Of a DNA stretch of 64,000 nucleotides, positions 43,421 through 52,444 are shown in pieces (within the stretch, counting starts at the first letter, position 1; the number at the start of each line of letters is the position of its first letter). The position numbers and the translations under genes are program-made. Below the pieces are notes generated by a model, which saw nothing but the letters and a program-made list of their open reading frames with translations, was not told the origin of the DNA and made no database searches. The stretch comes from JBGSOV01 sp041738935 (lineage in GTDB: Bacteria; Patescibacteriota; Gracilibacteria; CAIRYL01; GCA-016699755). Location: NCBI GenBank assembly GCA_041738935.1, contig JBGSOV010000001.1, positions 1 through 64,000 on the forward strand. The letters run 5' to 3'.

Positions 43421-44674
43421 ATGCCACTCGAGAGTTTAAAAGCACCAAATCCAGATGTAATTTCGCGCGTAACCGCTGCAAAATCTGCCCTTTCTGAAGA
43501 AATCGTTTACATTGATGCCACTGCAGGAGTTGTTGGGCATCCTGAGACAGGAAAAACATATGTGCCTGATTTTTATAAACAAGCTGATTTGGCGGTTGCG
43601 ATGGAGGCAAAAGGCAATGGATATAATTTTGCTGGGAACCAAGCTTTTTTAAATCATTCTGCCAAAATGATTTTTGGTGATGATGCTGATCTTGCGAAAA
43701 TCGGAAAATGGCCGGCATCAGGAGGTTCGCATGCGATTGCGCTCGGAAACACTCTCTTTGCAAAAGGAAACCAAACAGACACTGCGCATGAGGTGCTCCT
43801 TGGAAGTCCGACATGGCCTGGACATAAAGGCCTCATCGAAAGAACAGGCAACAAAATTACAAACTACCGATATTTGACAGAGAGTGGGGATTTTAACATG
43901 GATGCTTTTCTCACAACACTTGAAGGGCGCACGAAAGTAAATCCAGAAGTATCGGTACTTTTTCATGGTGTCTGTCAAAATCCACTTGGCATCGATATTC
44001 CTCAAAAATATTGGGAAGAAATTGCCACAATGTTAAAAGCAGAAAACACACCATTACAAATCGACTTGGCATACTTGGGTTTTGCAACAGGCGTGGAAGA
44101 AGATTCGGCAATGCTGCGTTATTTTCATCAGCAAGGTGTGCCGATGCTCGTCTTTTTCTCCGGGTCAAAACTCTATCATTCGTACGGCGAAAACCGTATT
44201 GGTGCTGGTTTTGCTGCTAACTTTGAAAACCCCAAAGATATTCAGGCAAACGCACTTTTTGAAATCCGTCAAAGCACTTCAGCAGTTCCTGAGCGCGGAC
44301 AGCGTATCGCAGACAAAATCGAGACGAATGCAGAATTGCTCGTCAATCATCGCAAATGGCTGACAGCAACACGTGACCGCGTCGCACAAAATCGTACCGC
44401 AATTTTGGATATTATCGGAGAAAAAGCGCCCGATTACATGCGCGACACGAAAGGAATTTTTATGCAATTTGCTCACCAAAAGCCAGAAGAACTGGGTGCA
44501 AAAGTCTTTCCAGAATTAGGAAAACAAATGAAATGGGGAGATTATGAACATGCCCCTGACCTTTCTCGTGTTGCAGTAATTCCTGTCGCAGATGAAGGCG
44601 TGCGACTCAATCTAGCCGCGCTTAATTCTGAATCATCAGCAGCAGTCGCAAAAACCTTGGCGAGATATTTATAA
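43421..44674 (+). CDS. AspC/TyrB-family aminotransferase, 417 aa
   Basis: PLP-dependent class I aminotransferase of the aspartate/aromatic (alpha) subfamily. It has SPTWPGHKGLIERTG, VLFHGVCQNPLGID, the DLAYLGFATG stretch (Asp and Tyr contacts to PLP) and the PLP lysine in FFSGSKLYHSYGENRIG. It swaps amino groups between Asp or aromatic amino acids and 2-oxoglutarate; the substrate is not settled. Monocistronic. Confidence 0.85.
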   Translation: MPLESLKAPNPDVISRVTAAKSALSEEIVYIDATAGVVGHPETGKTYVPDFYKQADLAVAMEAKGNGYNFAGNQAFLNHSAKMIFGDDADLAKIGKWPASGGSHAIALGNTLFAKGNQTDTAHEVLLGSPTWPGHKGLIERTGNKITNYRYLTESGDFNMDAFLTTLEGRTKVNPEVSVLFHGVCQNPLGIDIPQKYWEEIATMLKAENTPLQIDLAYLGFATGVEEDSAMLRYFHQQGVPMLVFFSGSKLYHSYGENRIGAGFAANFENPKDIQANALFEIRQSTSAVPERGQRIADKIETNAELLVNHRKWLTATRDRVAQNRTAILDIIGEKAPDYMRDTKGIFMQFAHQKPEELGAKVFPELGKQMKWGDYEHAPDLSRVAVIPVADEGVRLNLAALNSESSAAVAKTLARYL

Positions 44675-44682
44675 ATTCTTCG

Positions 44683-45138
44683 TCAGTCAGTCAGTCTACT
44701 CCCAGCTTCCCACGGAAACTCTACCCAAGCGTGCTCGTGTGCGACAAAATATTCTGGATCGAGATTACCGCGCGAAACGAGTGTCGCAAAAGGTGCTTCG
44801 GGGTACAGCTTGCGGATGGTGCGTATCGTTTCGCCGCTGTCGACAATATCATCGACAAACAAAACCTTTTTCTGCTCGATGATTTCGGAGTCGATTTGTA
44901 GTGAAATTCCTTGGATCGAGTGGAACACGATTGTGCCGCGTTGCTCTTCTTCGTAACTCGACAAAGACAGCGTGTGAATCACCTTGATATTGAGCAGGCG
45001 CGCCAAATAATATGCAGGAATCAAACCACCGCGTGTGATAGCGATGATGGCGTCATATTTTCCTTCACCGATTTTATCAGCAAGATGAACGGCGTCTTGC
45101 TCGAGTCGCTGCCATGTGTACAATATTTTTGAAGACAT
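44683..45138 (-). CDS. gpt: xanthine/guanine-type phosphoribosyltransferase, 151 aa
   Basis: Type I phosphoribosyltransferase for purine salvage. PRPP-binding loop VLFVDDIVDSGETIRTI; IAITRGGLIPAYYLARLL earlier; a C-terminal WVEFPWE segment as in Gpt. Such salvage fits a genome with an incomplete purine route. Convergent with the aminotransferase. Confidence 0.85.
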   Translation of the reverse strand: MSSKILYTWQRLEQDAVHLADKIGEGKYDAIIAITRGGLIPAYYLARLLNIKVIHTLSLSSYEEEQRGTIVFHSIQGISLQIDSEIIEQKKVLFVDDIVDSGETIRTIRKLYPEAPFATLVSRGNLDPEYFVAHEHAWVEFPWEAGSRLTD

Positions 45139-45217
45139 TCATTGCCAAAAAATTTATCAAAAGAGTAGCATGACCTTGGCTTCTTGGCGATTTTTGTTCC
45201 TTACTTTTTTTGTTCCC

Positions 45218-45862
45218 ATGTCCACGAAAATAACGAATATTCTTATTCTGCTCCTGATACTTACCGGCTTTCTAGTGAGTTTATTTTTGTACTCACAATT
45301 GCCCGAACAAATGGCTTCGCATTGGAATATGCGTGGCGAAGTCGATGGATATCTTCCCAAAATATATGGAGCATTCTTGCTTCCAATAATCAGTATTATT
45401 CTTTTTCTTGTTTTTCTCCTTATTCCCAAACTTGATCCCCTCAAAACAAATCTGCAATTGTTTCGCACCGAATATAACCTCTTGGTAGCAATGGTGATTA
45501 TTCTTTTACTTTATATTCACGTGCTGTCTTTGTGGTCAAATCTTGCGAGTGGGGTTGATGTTGTCGGTATGATTTTGCCGGCAGTCGCTGTTCTATTCTT
45601 TGCTCTTGCGAGGGTTTTGGGCAAATCCAAACGCAATTGGTTTGTCGGAATTCGAACACCGTGGACACTTTCGAGTGATATTGTGTGGGACAAAACCCAC
45701 CAGCTGGCGAAATGGCTGTTTGTTTTCGCAGGTTTTGTCATTCTTGCGGGCTGGTTTTTTCGCGATTATGCGTTTGAGCTTCTCATATTTTCAATCCTCA
45801 TTGCGGTGCTTCTACCAGTGCTGTATTCGTACTGGCTTTTTCAGAAGCAAAGCAAAACTTAA
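45218..45862 (+). CDS. SdpI/DUF1648-family membrane protein, 214 aa
   Basis: The N-terminal DUF1648 region is PEQMASHWNMRGEVDGYLPKIYGAFLLP; the SdpI-like domain ends NWFVGIRTPWTLSSDIVWDKTHQLAKW. About six membrane helices. SdpI protects Bacillus against the toxin SdpC, but most homologues are uncharacterised. ATG at 45218 is preferred over 45116 or 45170. A TTGCCA/TAGCAT pair upstream supports it weakly. Confidence 0.85.
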   Translation: MSTKITNILILLLILTGFLVSLFLYSQLPEQMASHWNMRGEVDGYLPKIYGAFLLPIISIILFLVFLLIPKLDPLKTNLQLFRTEYNLLVAMVIILLLYIHVLSLWSNLASGVDVVGMILPAVAVLFFALARVLGKSKRNWFVGIRTPWTLSSDIVWDKTHQLAKWLFVFAGFVILAGWFFRDYAFELLIFSILIAVLLPVLYSYWLFQKQSKT

Positions 45863-45865
45863 TAT

Positions 45866-46981
45866 TTATTCTACCGGAACCGACTCAAGTCCTTCTGTCG
45901 TTGGCGGCGAGGCTGGCGGAGGCGGGGCATCAGTGATTTGTGGCAGAGATTCAATCGCTGCTGCATCAGTCTCCATTGGGGCGATAATCGGTGGGGGAGC
46001 AAGTTCATCTGGAAAAGTCGCTGGCATAGTTTCGTAATCAAACTTTTCGTTTGGATATGTGGTTCCATCCAACACACTTTGGGCGATTTCAAAGCTAAAA
46101 CAATGGCGTCCGAGTGGGTGCTTCCATTCGCTGTACAAATCGGTGTACTCATTTGGAGATTTTTTATCAACAGTGTCGCGCTCAAACATGGCGCATAACT
46201 CGTACTCACGCCCTGAAACTGGTTGATACTCAAAACCATTTTGTTGAAGGAGCGCCATGTCAATTCCATAGCCGTATTGTTCTGGTTTTTCGAGCAGAGA
46301 ATCGATATTTGCGGGAAGTCGATTATTATTGGCTGCATAATTCTCAACTCCATTACGAATATTTTGCAGTTGATTTACAATTTGCTCATCTGCATGACGA
46401 AGGCGCGCTTCGCTTGGCGACTCAAAAATAGTAAATGCCCACACCAACGGTACTAAGATGGCAAGCCAAAAAAGTATTCCCCAGAGCGCATTTTTGTTTC
46501 TCCGACTGGCATCAGTGGCATTATTCATGTCCAAAAAGTAGTACAAGAAAATACTCCCCGAAATTGCAAAAATGGTGAGAGCTTTTAGTAAAAAGCGAAT
46601 TGTTATTGTACCGTCGAGAAATTCATTCAATATCGCAATAAGGTCACCCAAAGTTACCGCCACCGCCACAAACATCACAACATATGTCAGCCAGCGACGC
46701 ACACCCGAGTCGAGGTCAAGATCTTTTTTGGAAAGTGAGCGATTGATGTAACGCGTAAAAAAATAGTAAATCGGTGCAGCAATTATGAGCGACGAAATAC
46801 CAAATTTGACGGCACCCTGCGAAAAACCGCCATAGCCAGTTTGTTGCGGAAAATAATATTCAATGAGTTCGTACAGCAATGTGCCGAGTCCGGCAGCAAC
46901 GAGCGCGAGCGCAAAAAAGCTGGTCAGGTAATAAAACGCCTGCTGCGCCGAATGATGAGGATTGGTTTTTTTTGGTGACAT
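45866..46981 (-). CDS. polytopic membrane protein with periplasmic-like tail (DUF5671-like), 371 aa
   Basis: About five hydrophobic segments in the first 205 residues (YYLTSFFALALVAAGLGTLLYELI; RRWLTYVVMFVAVAVTLGDL; and others) match the DUF5671 type. A soluble part of about 130 residues follows, then a Pro/Glu-rich tail (APPPIIAP..., DAPPPPASPP). Function unknown. Start at 46981; the 47038 start adds 19 unlikely residues. Divergent from the polX gene. Confidence 0.65.
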   Translation of the reverse strand: MSPKKTNPHHSAQQAFYYLTSFFALALVAAGLGTLLYELIEYYFPQQTGYGGFSQGAVKFGISSLIIAAPIYYFFTRYINRSLSKKDLDLDSGVRRWLTYVVMFVAVAVTLGDLIAILNEFLDGTITIRFLLKALTIFAISGSIFLYYFLDMNNATDASRRNKNALWGILFWLAILVPLVWAFTIFESPSEARLRHADEQIVNQLQNIRNGVENYAANNNRLPANIDSLLEKPEQYGYGIDMALLQQNGFEYQPVSGREYELCAMFERDTVDKKSPNEYTDLYSEWKHPLGRHCFSFEIAQSVLDGTTYPNEKFDYETMPATFPDELAPPPIIAPMETDAAAIESLPQITDAPPPPASPPTTEGLESVPVE

Positions 46982-47056
46982 ATTTTTATAAAAATTCATT
47001 AATAGCATCTGCCATGTCCAACAAAAATTCAAGCGCAAACGAGGTATTCTTTTTGC

Positions 47057-47062
47057 TATACT
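47057..47062 (+). promoter_or_regulatory. -10 box of the polX-like gene
   Basis: TATACT, about 11 nt of leader to the ATG at 47080. No convincing -35 box was seen. Confidence 0.4.
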
Positions 47063-47079
47063 CCTCGCGAATATTTTTT

Positions 47080-48054
47080 ATGCATATGCTCGCTCTCGAA
47101 CTGCGTGATGCGTTTGGAAAGTATGCCGACGCCCTAGAGATTTTGAACGAAAATCCCTTTCGCATCCGCTCGTATCGACGTGTTGCACAAATGGTCATCG
47201 AAATTCCTGATCATGATTTGCATACTTTTTCCGTGGCTCAACTTAAAGCGCTTCCAGGTATTGGCGAGGCGATTGCAGACAAGATTATCGAATATCGCGA
47301 AAGCGGAAAAGTTGCAGCGTTTGATGCGCAATATAACATGATTCCTCCTGGACTTTTTGCACTGCTCAAAATTCCGCGCGTTGGACCCAAAAGTGTGGCG
47401 CATATGTGGACGCATTTGGGTGTCACGAGTTACGACGATCTCGTGCGGGTTATCCAAAATGGCGAGCTTGAGCATCTTCCTGGCTTTGGCGCGAAGACCG
47501 TTGAAAATATCCATCACTCTTTAGATCTCGTCAAAAAAAGCGAAGACCGCATTCCATATCTCGAAGCGAAAGCAATTGGTGACGCCGTTCTCGAATATAT
47601 GCAGCAATGTCCAGCCACCGAACAGTCCGAAGTCGCAGGCAGTTTGCGGCGCAAAAAATCAAGCGTTGGTGATATCGACATTCTCGTCAGTAGTGTGCGT
47701 CCACAAGAAGTCATCGATTATTTTCTTGCTTTTCCGCAATTGGTGGATACCATTGCGCGCGGCAGTACAAAGGCATCAATGCGCATCAACACTGCTGGTC
47801 GCCAAGTGGATCTGCGCGTGATTCCGCCAGAAAGTTTTGGCGCGGCGTTGCAATATTTTACCGGCAGCAAAGAACACAATGTTTTGCTGCGCCAGATTGC
47901 ACAAAAACAAGGGCTCAAACTTTCCGAATACGGACTGTTTCGCGAGAGCAAAAAAATCGCTGGCGAGACCGAGGCAGAAATATATCGCGCGCTTGGCGTC
48001 CAAATGCCACCACCAGAAATGCGCACTGGTCACGACGAGTTTGTGGCATCATAA
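47080..48054 (+). CDS. polX: family X DNA polymerase lacking the PHP domain, 324 aa
   Basis: N-terminal 8-kDa-like and helix-hairpin-helix domains (ALPGIGEAIADKIIEY, KIPRVGPKSVAHMW, HLPGFGAKTVENI). The polymerase core has GSLRRKKSSVGDIDILVSS (Asp198, Asp200) and QVDLRVIPP (Asp244); GALLQYFTGSKEHN-type segment AALQYFTGSKEHN follows. Usual bacterial PolX has about 570 residues with a C-terminal PHP nuclease. This one stops at the junction (MPPPEMRTGHDEF) with no PHP. It is probably a gap-filling polymerase without 3'-5' exonuclease. Confidence 0.85.
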   Translation: MHMLALELRDAFGKYADALEILNENPFRIRSYRRVAQMVIEIPDHDLHTFSVAQLKALPGIGEAIADKIIEYRESGKVAAFDAQYNMIPPGLFALLKIPRVGPKSVAHMWTHLGVTSYDDLVRVIQNGELEHLPGFGAKTVENIHHSLDLVKKSEDRIPYLEAKAIGDAVLEYMQQCPATEQSEVAGSLRRKKSSVGDIDILVSSVRPQEVIDYFLAFPQLVDTIARGSTKASMRINTAGRQVDLRVIPPESFGAALQYFTGSKEHNVLLRQIAQKQGLKLSEYGLFRESKKIAGETEAEIYRALGVQMPPPEMRTGHDEFVAS

Positions 48055-48092
48055 GTTCTCCTTTTTTCTCCCCAAAAATAAGTTCTCGCGGA

Positions 48093-49841
48093 TTATTCTC
48101 CCGAAAGAGCTTTGGCGCCAATGATTTCGCCTTCAAACATATTTTGTCCGGCAGGTAAGCCATTTGGATCGAGAAAATGCGTGTTAATCATATCGGTGCC
48201 GATACCGATTTCGAAGCGGTCATCATCATTTCCTTTGTCTCCCACAAGGCTTTTGGAGTTTTTGTTGCTTTCAAAACGCGCGCTTACTTCAAAATATTGT
48301 CCATAGTCGCCAGAAGTCGAATCGTCGCCAACACCATAGACATAATGGTAGATCCCGCACAGCTGATTGTCGCAATCCGGCTGCCACTCATCAAAATCAC
48401 CGCCGATAGTACGCCCATCGCAATTACCTTTGTAATCGCCATGTGCCAAATGTGCTTGTACAGAAGATTGCACGACTGTGAGGTTTATTTCGCCTTCGGC
48501 TGAGACATGACAAATGTCAAAAAAAGTTACTTCGCTTTCGTCACCAACTGATTCGCCGTCCTCATCATCATAATCGTCTTCCCAACCGGCTTCTTCGCAT
48601 TCGCCGGCGTAATCGCCATGTGCCAAATGTTCCGCGACTGCCGAACTACTGATTTCGATTGTATTAGGCTCGGCATCTAAGACATGGCAGACAGTTTCTG
48701 TTTCTTCTTCGCTCCAATCGGTGCGCCCATCACAAACGCCCAAATAATCATTATGTGCAAAGTGTAGCCCCAACTCTTCGCTAGGAACATCAATCGTTTC
48801 TTCGGTTTCGAGGACACTATCTAAATGGCAAATGGTCGAGACTTCGCTCGGAGGCACTTCTCCTCCGCCAGCGTCTTCTTCGCCAATCTGCCCACAAAGT
48901 TTGATATTATTAATGCCCTCATCCGAATTGGTAATGGTAAGCGAGCTTCCTTTGGTCAAGGTAACAAGTGATGTTACTTCGGCTTGCAAGGTAACCGAAC
49001 TACTTTGGAGCAGCTCATTCGGAATGCTTGTCGACCAGCTAAAGCTATCGTCTTGACTGGAGTTTTCGTCCAGTGAAGCGAGCAAATTGCCTTCAACATC
49101 CCGCAGCTCAAACGCTTCAAACAATGTCAGGCGTTTGCTGCCCGAATTAAGTGTGTCACCATGCAAGTCGAGATCGACAAAATCCATTTTCAGACTGGCA
49201 TTTTCAAAATTTGCCGGTACATTATTAAAAACAAGGTCAAAAGAAAGTGTTCCAGCAGAAATGGGGTTGCTACTTGTGACGGTCGCTTGGTCGCTTTCTG
49301 TACCCATAGCAGGATATTTACCAGAAGCATCCGGACTTAAGGCATTATAAAATGTCATATTCCCCAACGAAAGACACTGTGTTCCATCATCTACTGCTGG
49401 ACATTCGCCCAGACTGTCACCGTGACCTAAATGGGCACTGACCGCAGACTGACTGATACTGAGAGATTTTCCATTGTGGCAGACGGTTTGCTTAGAAGCC
49501 GCATATGCTCGCGGAAAAATATTTTTTACAGGATTTGGGAGACCCGCGGATTGTTTATATGGATAGGGGTCGGTTGGAATCAGATTGATAAATTTTTTCT
49601 CAATCAAATATGCCGCCACTTCGTCCGGACTTTTGTAGCGATTTTCATCGCCATACATTTGGCGCATGGCAGAGTTGATGGTTTGCAAATCGACGAGTCG
49701 TTCCGAGTCGCGCGCTTTTTCGCGCATGTTGTTATAGAGCAGCAAAATGCCGACCGCCAAAATAGCGATAATGACAATGGTAAAGACAATTTCAACCATC
49801 GTAAAACCAGCGGTTCCGTTTTTTTGTGTGGGACGAAGCAT
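48093..49841 (-). CDS. type IV pilin with four CH...HGD...C repeats, 582 aa
   Basis: Prepilin with a short leader: MLRPTQKNGTAGFTMVEIVFTIVIIAILAVG (Gly, Glu5). The pilin-type head (ARDSERLVDLQTINSAMRQMY) is followed by a large domain. Four repeats begin with CH and end HGD..G.C, e.g. CHNGKSLSISQSAVSAHLGHGD (residues 121-147) and three more in about 48420-48835; the second has HND in place of HGD. Such repeats occur in many extracellular proteins. Acidic linkers (DDYDDEDGE) join them. Start 49841 is used because 49886 lies upstream of its TATACT box. Confidence 0.75.
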   Translation of the reverse strand: MLRPTQKNGTAGFTMVEIVFTIVIIAILAVGILLLYNNMREKARDSERLVDLQTINSAMRQMYGDENRYKSPDEVAAYLIEKKFINLIPTDPYPYKQSAGLPNPVKNIFPRAYAASKQTVCHNGKSLSISQSAVSAHLGHGDSLGECPAVDDGTQCLSLGNMTFYNALSPDASGKYPAMGTESDQATVTSSNPISAGTLSFDLVFNNVPANFENASLKMDFVDLDLHGDTLNSGSKRLTLFEAFELRDVEGNLLASLDENSSQDDSFSWSTSIPNELLQSSSVTLQAEVTSLVTLTKGSSLTITNSDEGINNIKLCGQIGEEDAGGGEVPPSEVSTICHLDSVLETEETIDVPSEELGLHFAHNDYLGVCDGRTDWSEEETETVCHVLDAEPNTIEISSSAVAEHLAHGDYAGECEEAGWEDDYDDEDGESVGDESEVTFFDICHVSAEGEINLTVVQSSVQAHLAHGDYKGNCDGRTIGGDFDEWQPDCDNQLCGIYHYVYGVGDDSTSGDYGQYFEVSARFESNKNSKSLVGDKGNDDDRFEIGIGTDMINTHFLDPNGLPAGQNMFEGEIIGAKALSGE

Positions 49842-49865
49842 ATTTCTAAACAAATAAATCTCTGT

Positions 49866-49894
49866 AGTATACTGGTTTTTCCGCAAAAATGGAA
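49866..49894 (-). promoter_or_regulatory. promoter of the repeat-bearing pilin gene
   Basis: TTCCAT (49889-49894), 17 nt, TATACT (49866-49871) on the minus strand, with about 17 nt of leader before the ATG at 49841. Confidence 0.45.
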
Positions 49895-50473
49895 TGGGAA
49901 TTATTACCGCTTGCTTGTTCTACGCGCTGGCTTCGGCTCCAGTTCGCACAAAAATAATTCCTGTCCAACCAAAAAAGAAAAATAACTTAAGCGATTCTGC
50001 TCAGAAAAAATACCGCGAAAACTATTGTCTGTCAGCGATTGAGGCAGTTTTCAGGTGCTCGAGCAGTCTTTAAGACAAGACTGCTTGTATAAGTCCCCAC
50101 CCTGCAACATTAGGTCTAAAATTAATTGCTTACAAAATAATCTGCCTCCTTTACTTTTTATGCGACACTCAAATGTTCTACTTTTTGGAGCAATCTACAA
50201 GATTGTTCCAGCGAAAAGTCTGTTAGAAATATTGCCATAGTTTTTCCAGTTATTATGTAAAGATTGTATCTCTTTTCCCCTAAATATTAAATCGTTTTCG
50301 GAGCGATAGCGGAGAAAACACCTTATTTCCCCTCATTAAATTTTAGAAAAATTTTGTTTTGCTTCCTTTTTCAAAAGCGAATCGGGAAATTCCTTATTCT
50401 CTAAAAAAGATAAAAAATGTATGTTGGACAACTGGTTATTATGCGAAGTGTTTTCGTAATTTAAACAATCAAC
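49895..50473. other. gene-free stretch with hairpins
   Basis: No convincing gene. Two strong dyads are visible: GCAGTCTT/AAGACTGC (50063-50084, loop TAAGAC) and GGAGCAATCT/AGATTGTTCC (50187-50209, loop ACA, one G-U). Neither has a T-run. A small unannotated RNA is possible; no tmRNA, SRP or RNase P signature was found. The remainder is AT-rich. Confidence 0.3.
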
Positions 50474-50563
50474 TGGCGGAGAGAGAGGGATTCGAACCCT
50501 CGGTGACATTACTGCCACACACGCCTTCCAAGCGTGCGCCATCGACCACTCGGCCATCTCTCC
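50474..50563 (-). tRNA. tRNA-Ser (GGA)
   Basis: Class II tRNA with a long variable arm. Acceptor GGAGAGA/TCTCTCC, discriminator G, encoded CCA. The anticodon loop CTTGGAAGG reads GGA; the T arm is GGTTCGAATCC. Confidence 0.93.
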
Positions 50564-50669
50564 AATTTTGATAGCGAAGCGTATTGTAAATAATCCTCTT
50601 GTTAGAAGCAACTCGATTAGACAAGCAGGTATTCTTCACGCTATTCTTGCGGTGTTTTTTGCAAAAGAC

Positions 50670-51431
50670 ATGGCACGGATACCGATTCTTACTGCCGAAG
50701 AAATCAAAAAAATGCGAATTGCGGGCAAACTGGCTGCGCGACTGCTCGATTATATTGCGCCATTTGTCGTTGAGGGCGTTAGTACCGCAAAGCTTGATCA
50801 ACTCTGTCACGAGTTTATCATCGAACACGGCGCGATTCCGGCGCCACTCAATTATCGCGGTTTTCCCAAAAGTATTTGCACTTCCATCAACGACGTGATT
50901 TGTCATGGCATTCCGTCCGAAACCGAAATTCTCAAAAATGGCGATGTTATCAATGTTGATGTGACCGTTATCAAAGATGGGTATCACGGCGATACTTCAC
51001 GAATGTTTTTGATTGGCGAAGTGGCTGACGATACAAAACTGCTCGTCGAGCGCACCAAAAAAGCGATGGAAAAGGGAATTGCAGTGGTAAAACCAGGCGC
51101 GCGCTTTAATGACATTGGCAAGGCGATCGAAAAATATATCAGTAAATTTGATTATGGAATTGTGCAAGATTTTACCGGTCACGGTGTTGGGAAGCGATTC
51201 CACGAGGAGCCAGCGATTTTTCATTATGATACTGGGCGAGCTGGCGCGCGAATGGAAGTGGGAATGTGTTTTACTATCGAACCGATGATTAACGCCAGCT
51301 CCAATTGGCGCGAAGTGACTGATTCTGCTGACGGTTGGACGGCGCGCACTGTCGATGGCGCGATTTCTGCGCAGTTTGAACATACGATTTTGGTGACGCC
51401 AAATGGATTCGAGATTCTGACGCAAGCCTGA
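50670..51431 (+). CDS. map: methionine aminopeptidase type I, 253 aa
   Basis: Removes initiator Met from nascent proteins. Motifs: SINDVICHGIPSETEILKNGDVINVDVTVIKDGYHGDTSRMF (two metal-binding Asp), TGHGVGKRFHEEP (His) and FTIEPMI (Glu), then QFEHTILVT (Glu). ATG at 50670 is chosen; the 50568 start overlaps tRNA-Ser. Confidence 0.94.
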   Translation: MARIPILTAEEIKKMRIAGKLAARLLDYIAPFVVEGVSTAKLDQLCHEFIIEHGAIPAPLNYRGFPKSICTSINDVICHGIPSETEILKNGDVINVDVTVIKDGYHGDTSRMFLIGEVADDTKLLVERTKKAMEKGIAVVKPGARFNDIGKAIEKYISKFDYGIVQDFTGHGVGKRFHEEPAIFHYDTGRAGARMEVGMCFTIEPMINASSNWREVTDSADGWTARTVDGAISAQFEHTILVTPNGFEILTQA

Positions 51432-51728
51432 TACTTTTCCTCTCGGAAAAAATATCTCCTTCGACAGTCAGTTTTATCTCGCTTTTTGCGGTGTGGTTAT
51501 TTGCTTTTCTTCAAATACGTGTTTGTTTTTAATCTGGCTGAATAATAGCGTATACCATCAAATTATATGGTATAAATTATTTGACAATTCTTAAAATGTG
51601 AGTCCTTTTAAAGTTGGCTAGACGAGCCAAAAATATAGTGCTATCTTTTTTTATGCACCAACGAGCAATGGTTCAGTAAATACTAAAATGCTGGATAAAA
51701 ATTCTGATTATTCCCTCTTTTGTTCTTC
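51432..51728. promoter_or_regulatory. intergenic region with operator-like dyad upstream of fur-like gene
   Basis: Contains the inverted repeat TATACCAT (51551-51558) and ATGGTATA (51567-51574) with 8 nt between, and a TTGACA 6 nt further on (51581-51586). A TTGGCT/AGCCAA hairpin with loop AGACG sits at 51614-51630. No gene is seen. The dyad could be an operator, perhaps for the Fur-like protein that follows. Confidence 0.35.
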
Positions 51729-52355
51729 ATGAAGCCACTGAGCCAAATCCCAAAATTAACATCTGTCTTTGTTCTCAAAATCAACAATAATCGAGAAGCG
51801 GTGGAACTTTTTGCTACACATGGTGTCAAAGCCAAACAAATTATCACCGTGGTTTCGACCACCAAAGAGGGAATTACAATCGAGGCAGGACAGGCACGAT
51901 TTATAGTTCCCCAAAAAATAGCCGATACTATCTTTGTTTCGGAAGCGCTCAATGATTTGGAGCAAGCTTTTGCGGGGAATCAAACCAAACAGCGCGAAGT
52001 GATTTTGGCGGTACTCAAAAAAACCAAAGAGCACTTTACGCTCGAAGAATTCACTAAAAAAGTACAACGCGTCAACCCACGTATCGGACAGGTAACTGTT
52101 TATCGTGCACTGAAGACTTTGACCGAAAAAGAAGTACTCGATATGTTTGTGATGCCAGATGGTTCGCGCAAATTTGAAATCAAACGCGGCTATCACGATC
52201 ATATTATTTGCGAAGTCTGCGGAGCAATTTATGATTTTTATGATGCCGAATTAGAGCGCCTGCAAAAAGTGATTGCCGAGCGCCATGGTGTTGCTCTCGA
52301 ACGGCACAAAATGCAGCTCTTTGGACAAGGCTGCCCCCAATGTCCAGAGTTATAA
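51729..52355 (+). CDS. FeoA-domain/Fur fusion regulator, 208 aa
   Basis: Residues about 83-208 are Fur family: winged helix NPRIGQVTVYRALKTLTEKEVL, metal region KRGYHDHIICEVCG and a second CPQC near the end (Cys161, 164, 202, 205). Residues 1-72 form an extra small beta-rich domain (LSQIPKLTSVFVLKINNN...VKAKQIITVVS...ITIEAGQARFIVPQKIADTIFV), which looks like FeoA/DtxR SH3. Probably a metal-responsive repressor. Start 51729; 51720 adds three residues only. A dyad lies upstream. Confidence 0.75.
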   Translation: MKPLSQIPKLTSVFVLKINNNREAVELFATHGVKAKQIITVVSTTKEGITIEAGQARFIVPQKIADTIFVSEALNDLEQAFAGNQTKQREVILAVLKKTKEHFTLEEFTKKVQRVNPRIGQVTVYRALKTLTEKEVLDMFVMPDGSRKFEIKRGYHDHIICEVCGAIYDFYDAELERLQKVIAERHGVALERHKMQLFGQGCPQCPEL

Positions 52356-52382
52356 AAACACAATTCCGCAAGATCTGACTGC

Positions 52383-52411
52383 TTGCATTTTTCCATAAAA
52401 AATGCGATACT
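52383..52411 (+). promoter_or_regulatory. promoter of the 284-residue membrane protein
   Basis: TTGCAT, 17 nt, GATACT; about 27 nt of leader to the ATG at 52445. Confidence 0.4.
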
Positions 52412-52444
52412 ATCTTGATAAAAAGCACTTCATTCGTACAGCCC

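Noticed and set aside
50055..50240. 61-residue open frame in the gene-free stretch
   Set aside because: No promoter or start context, odd composition, and it crosses both hairpins.
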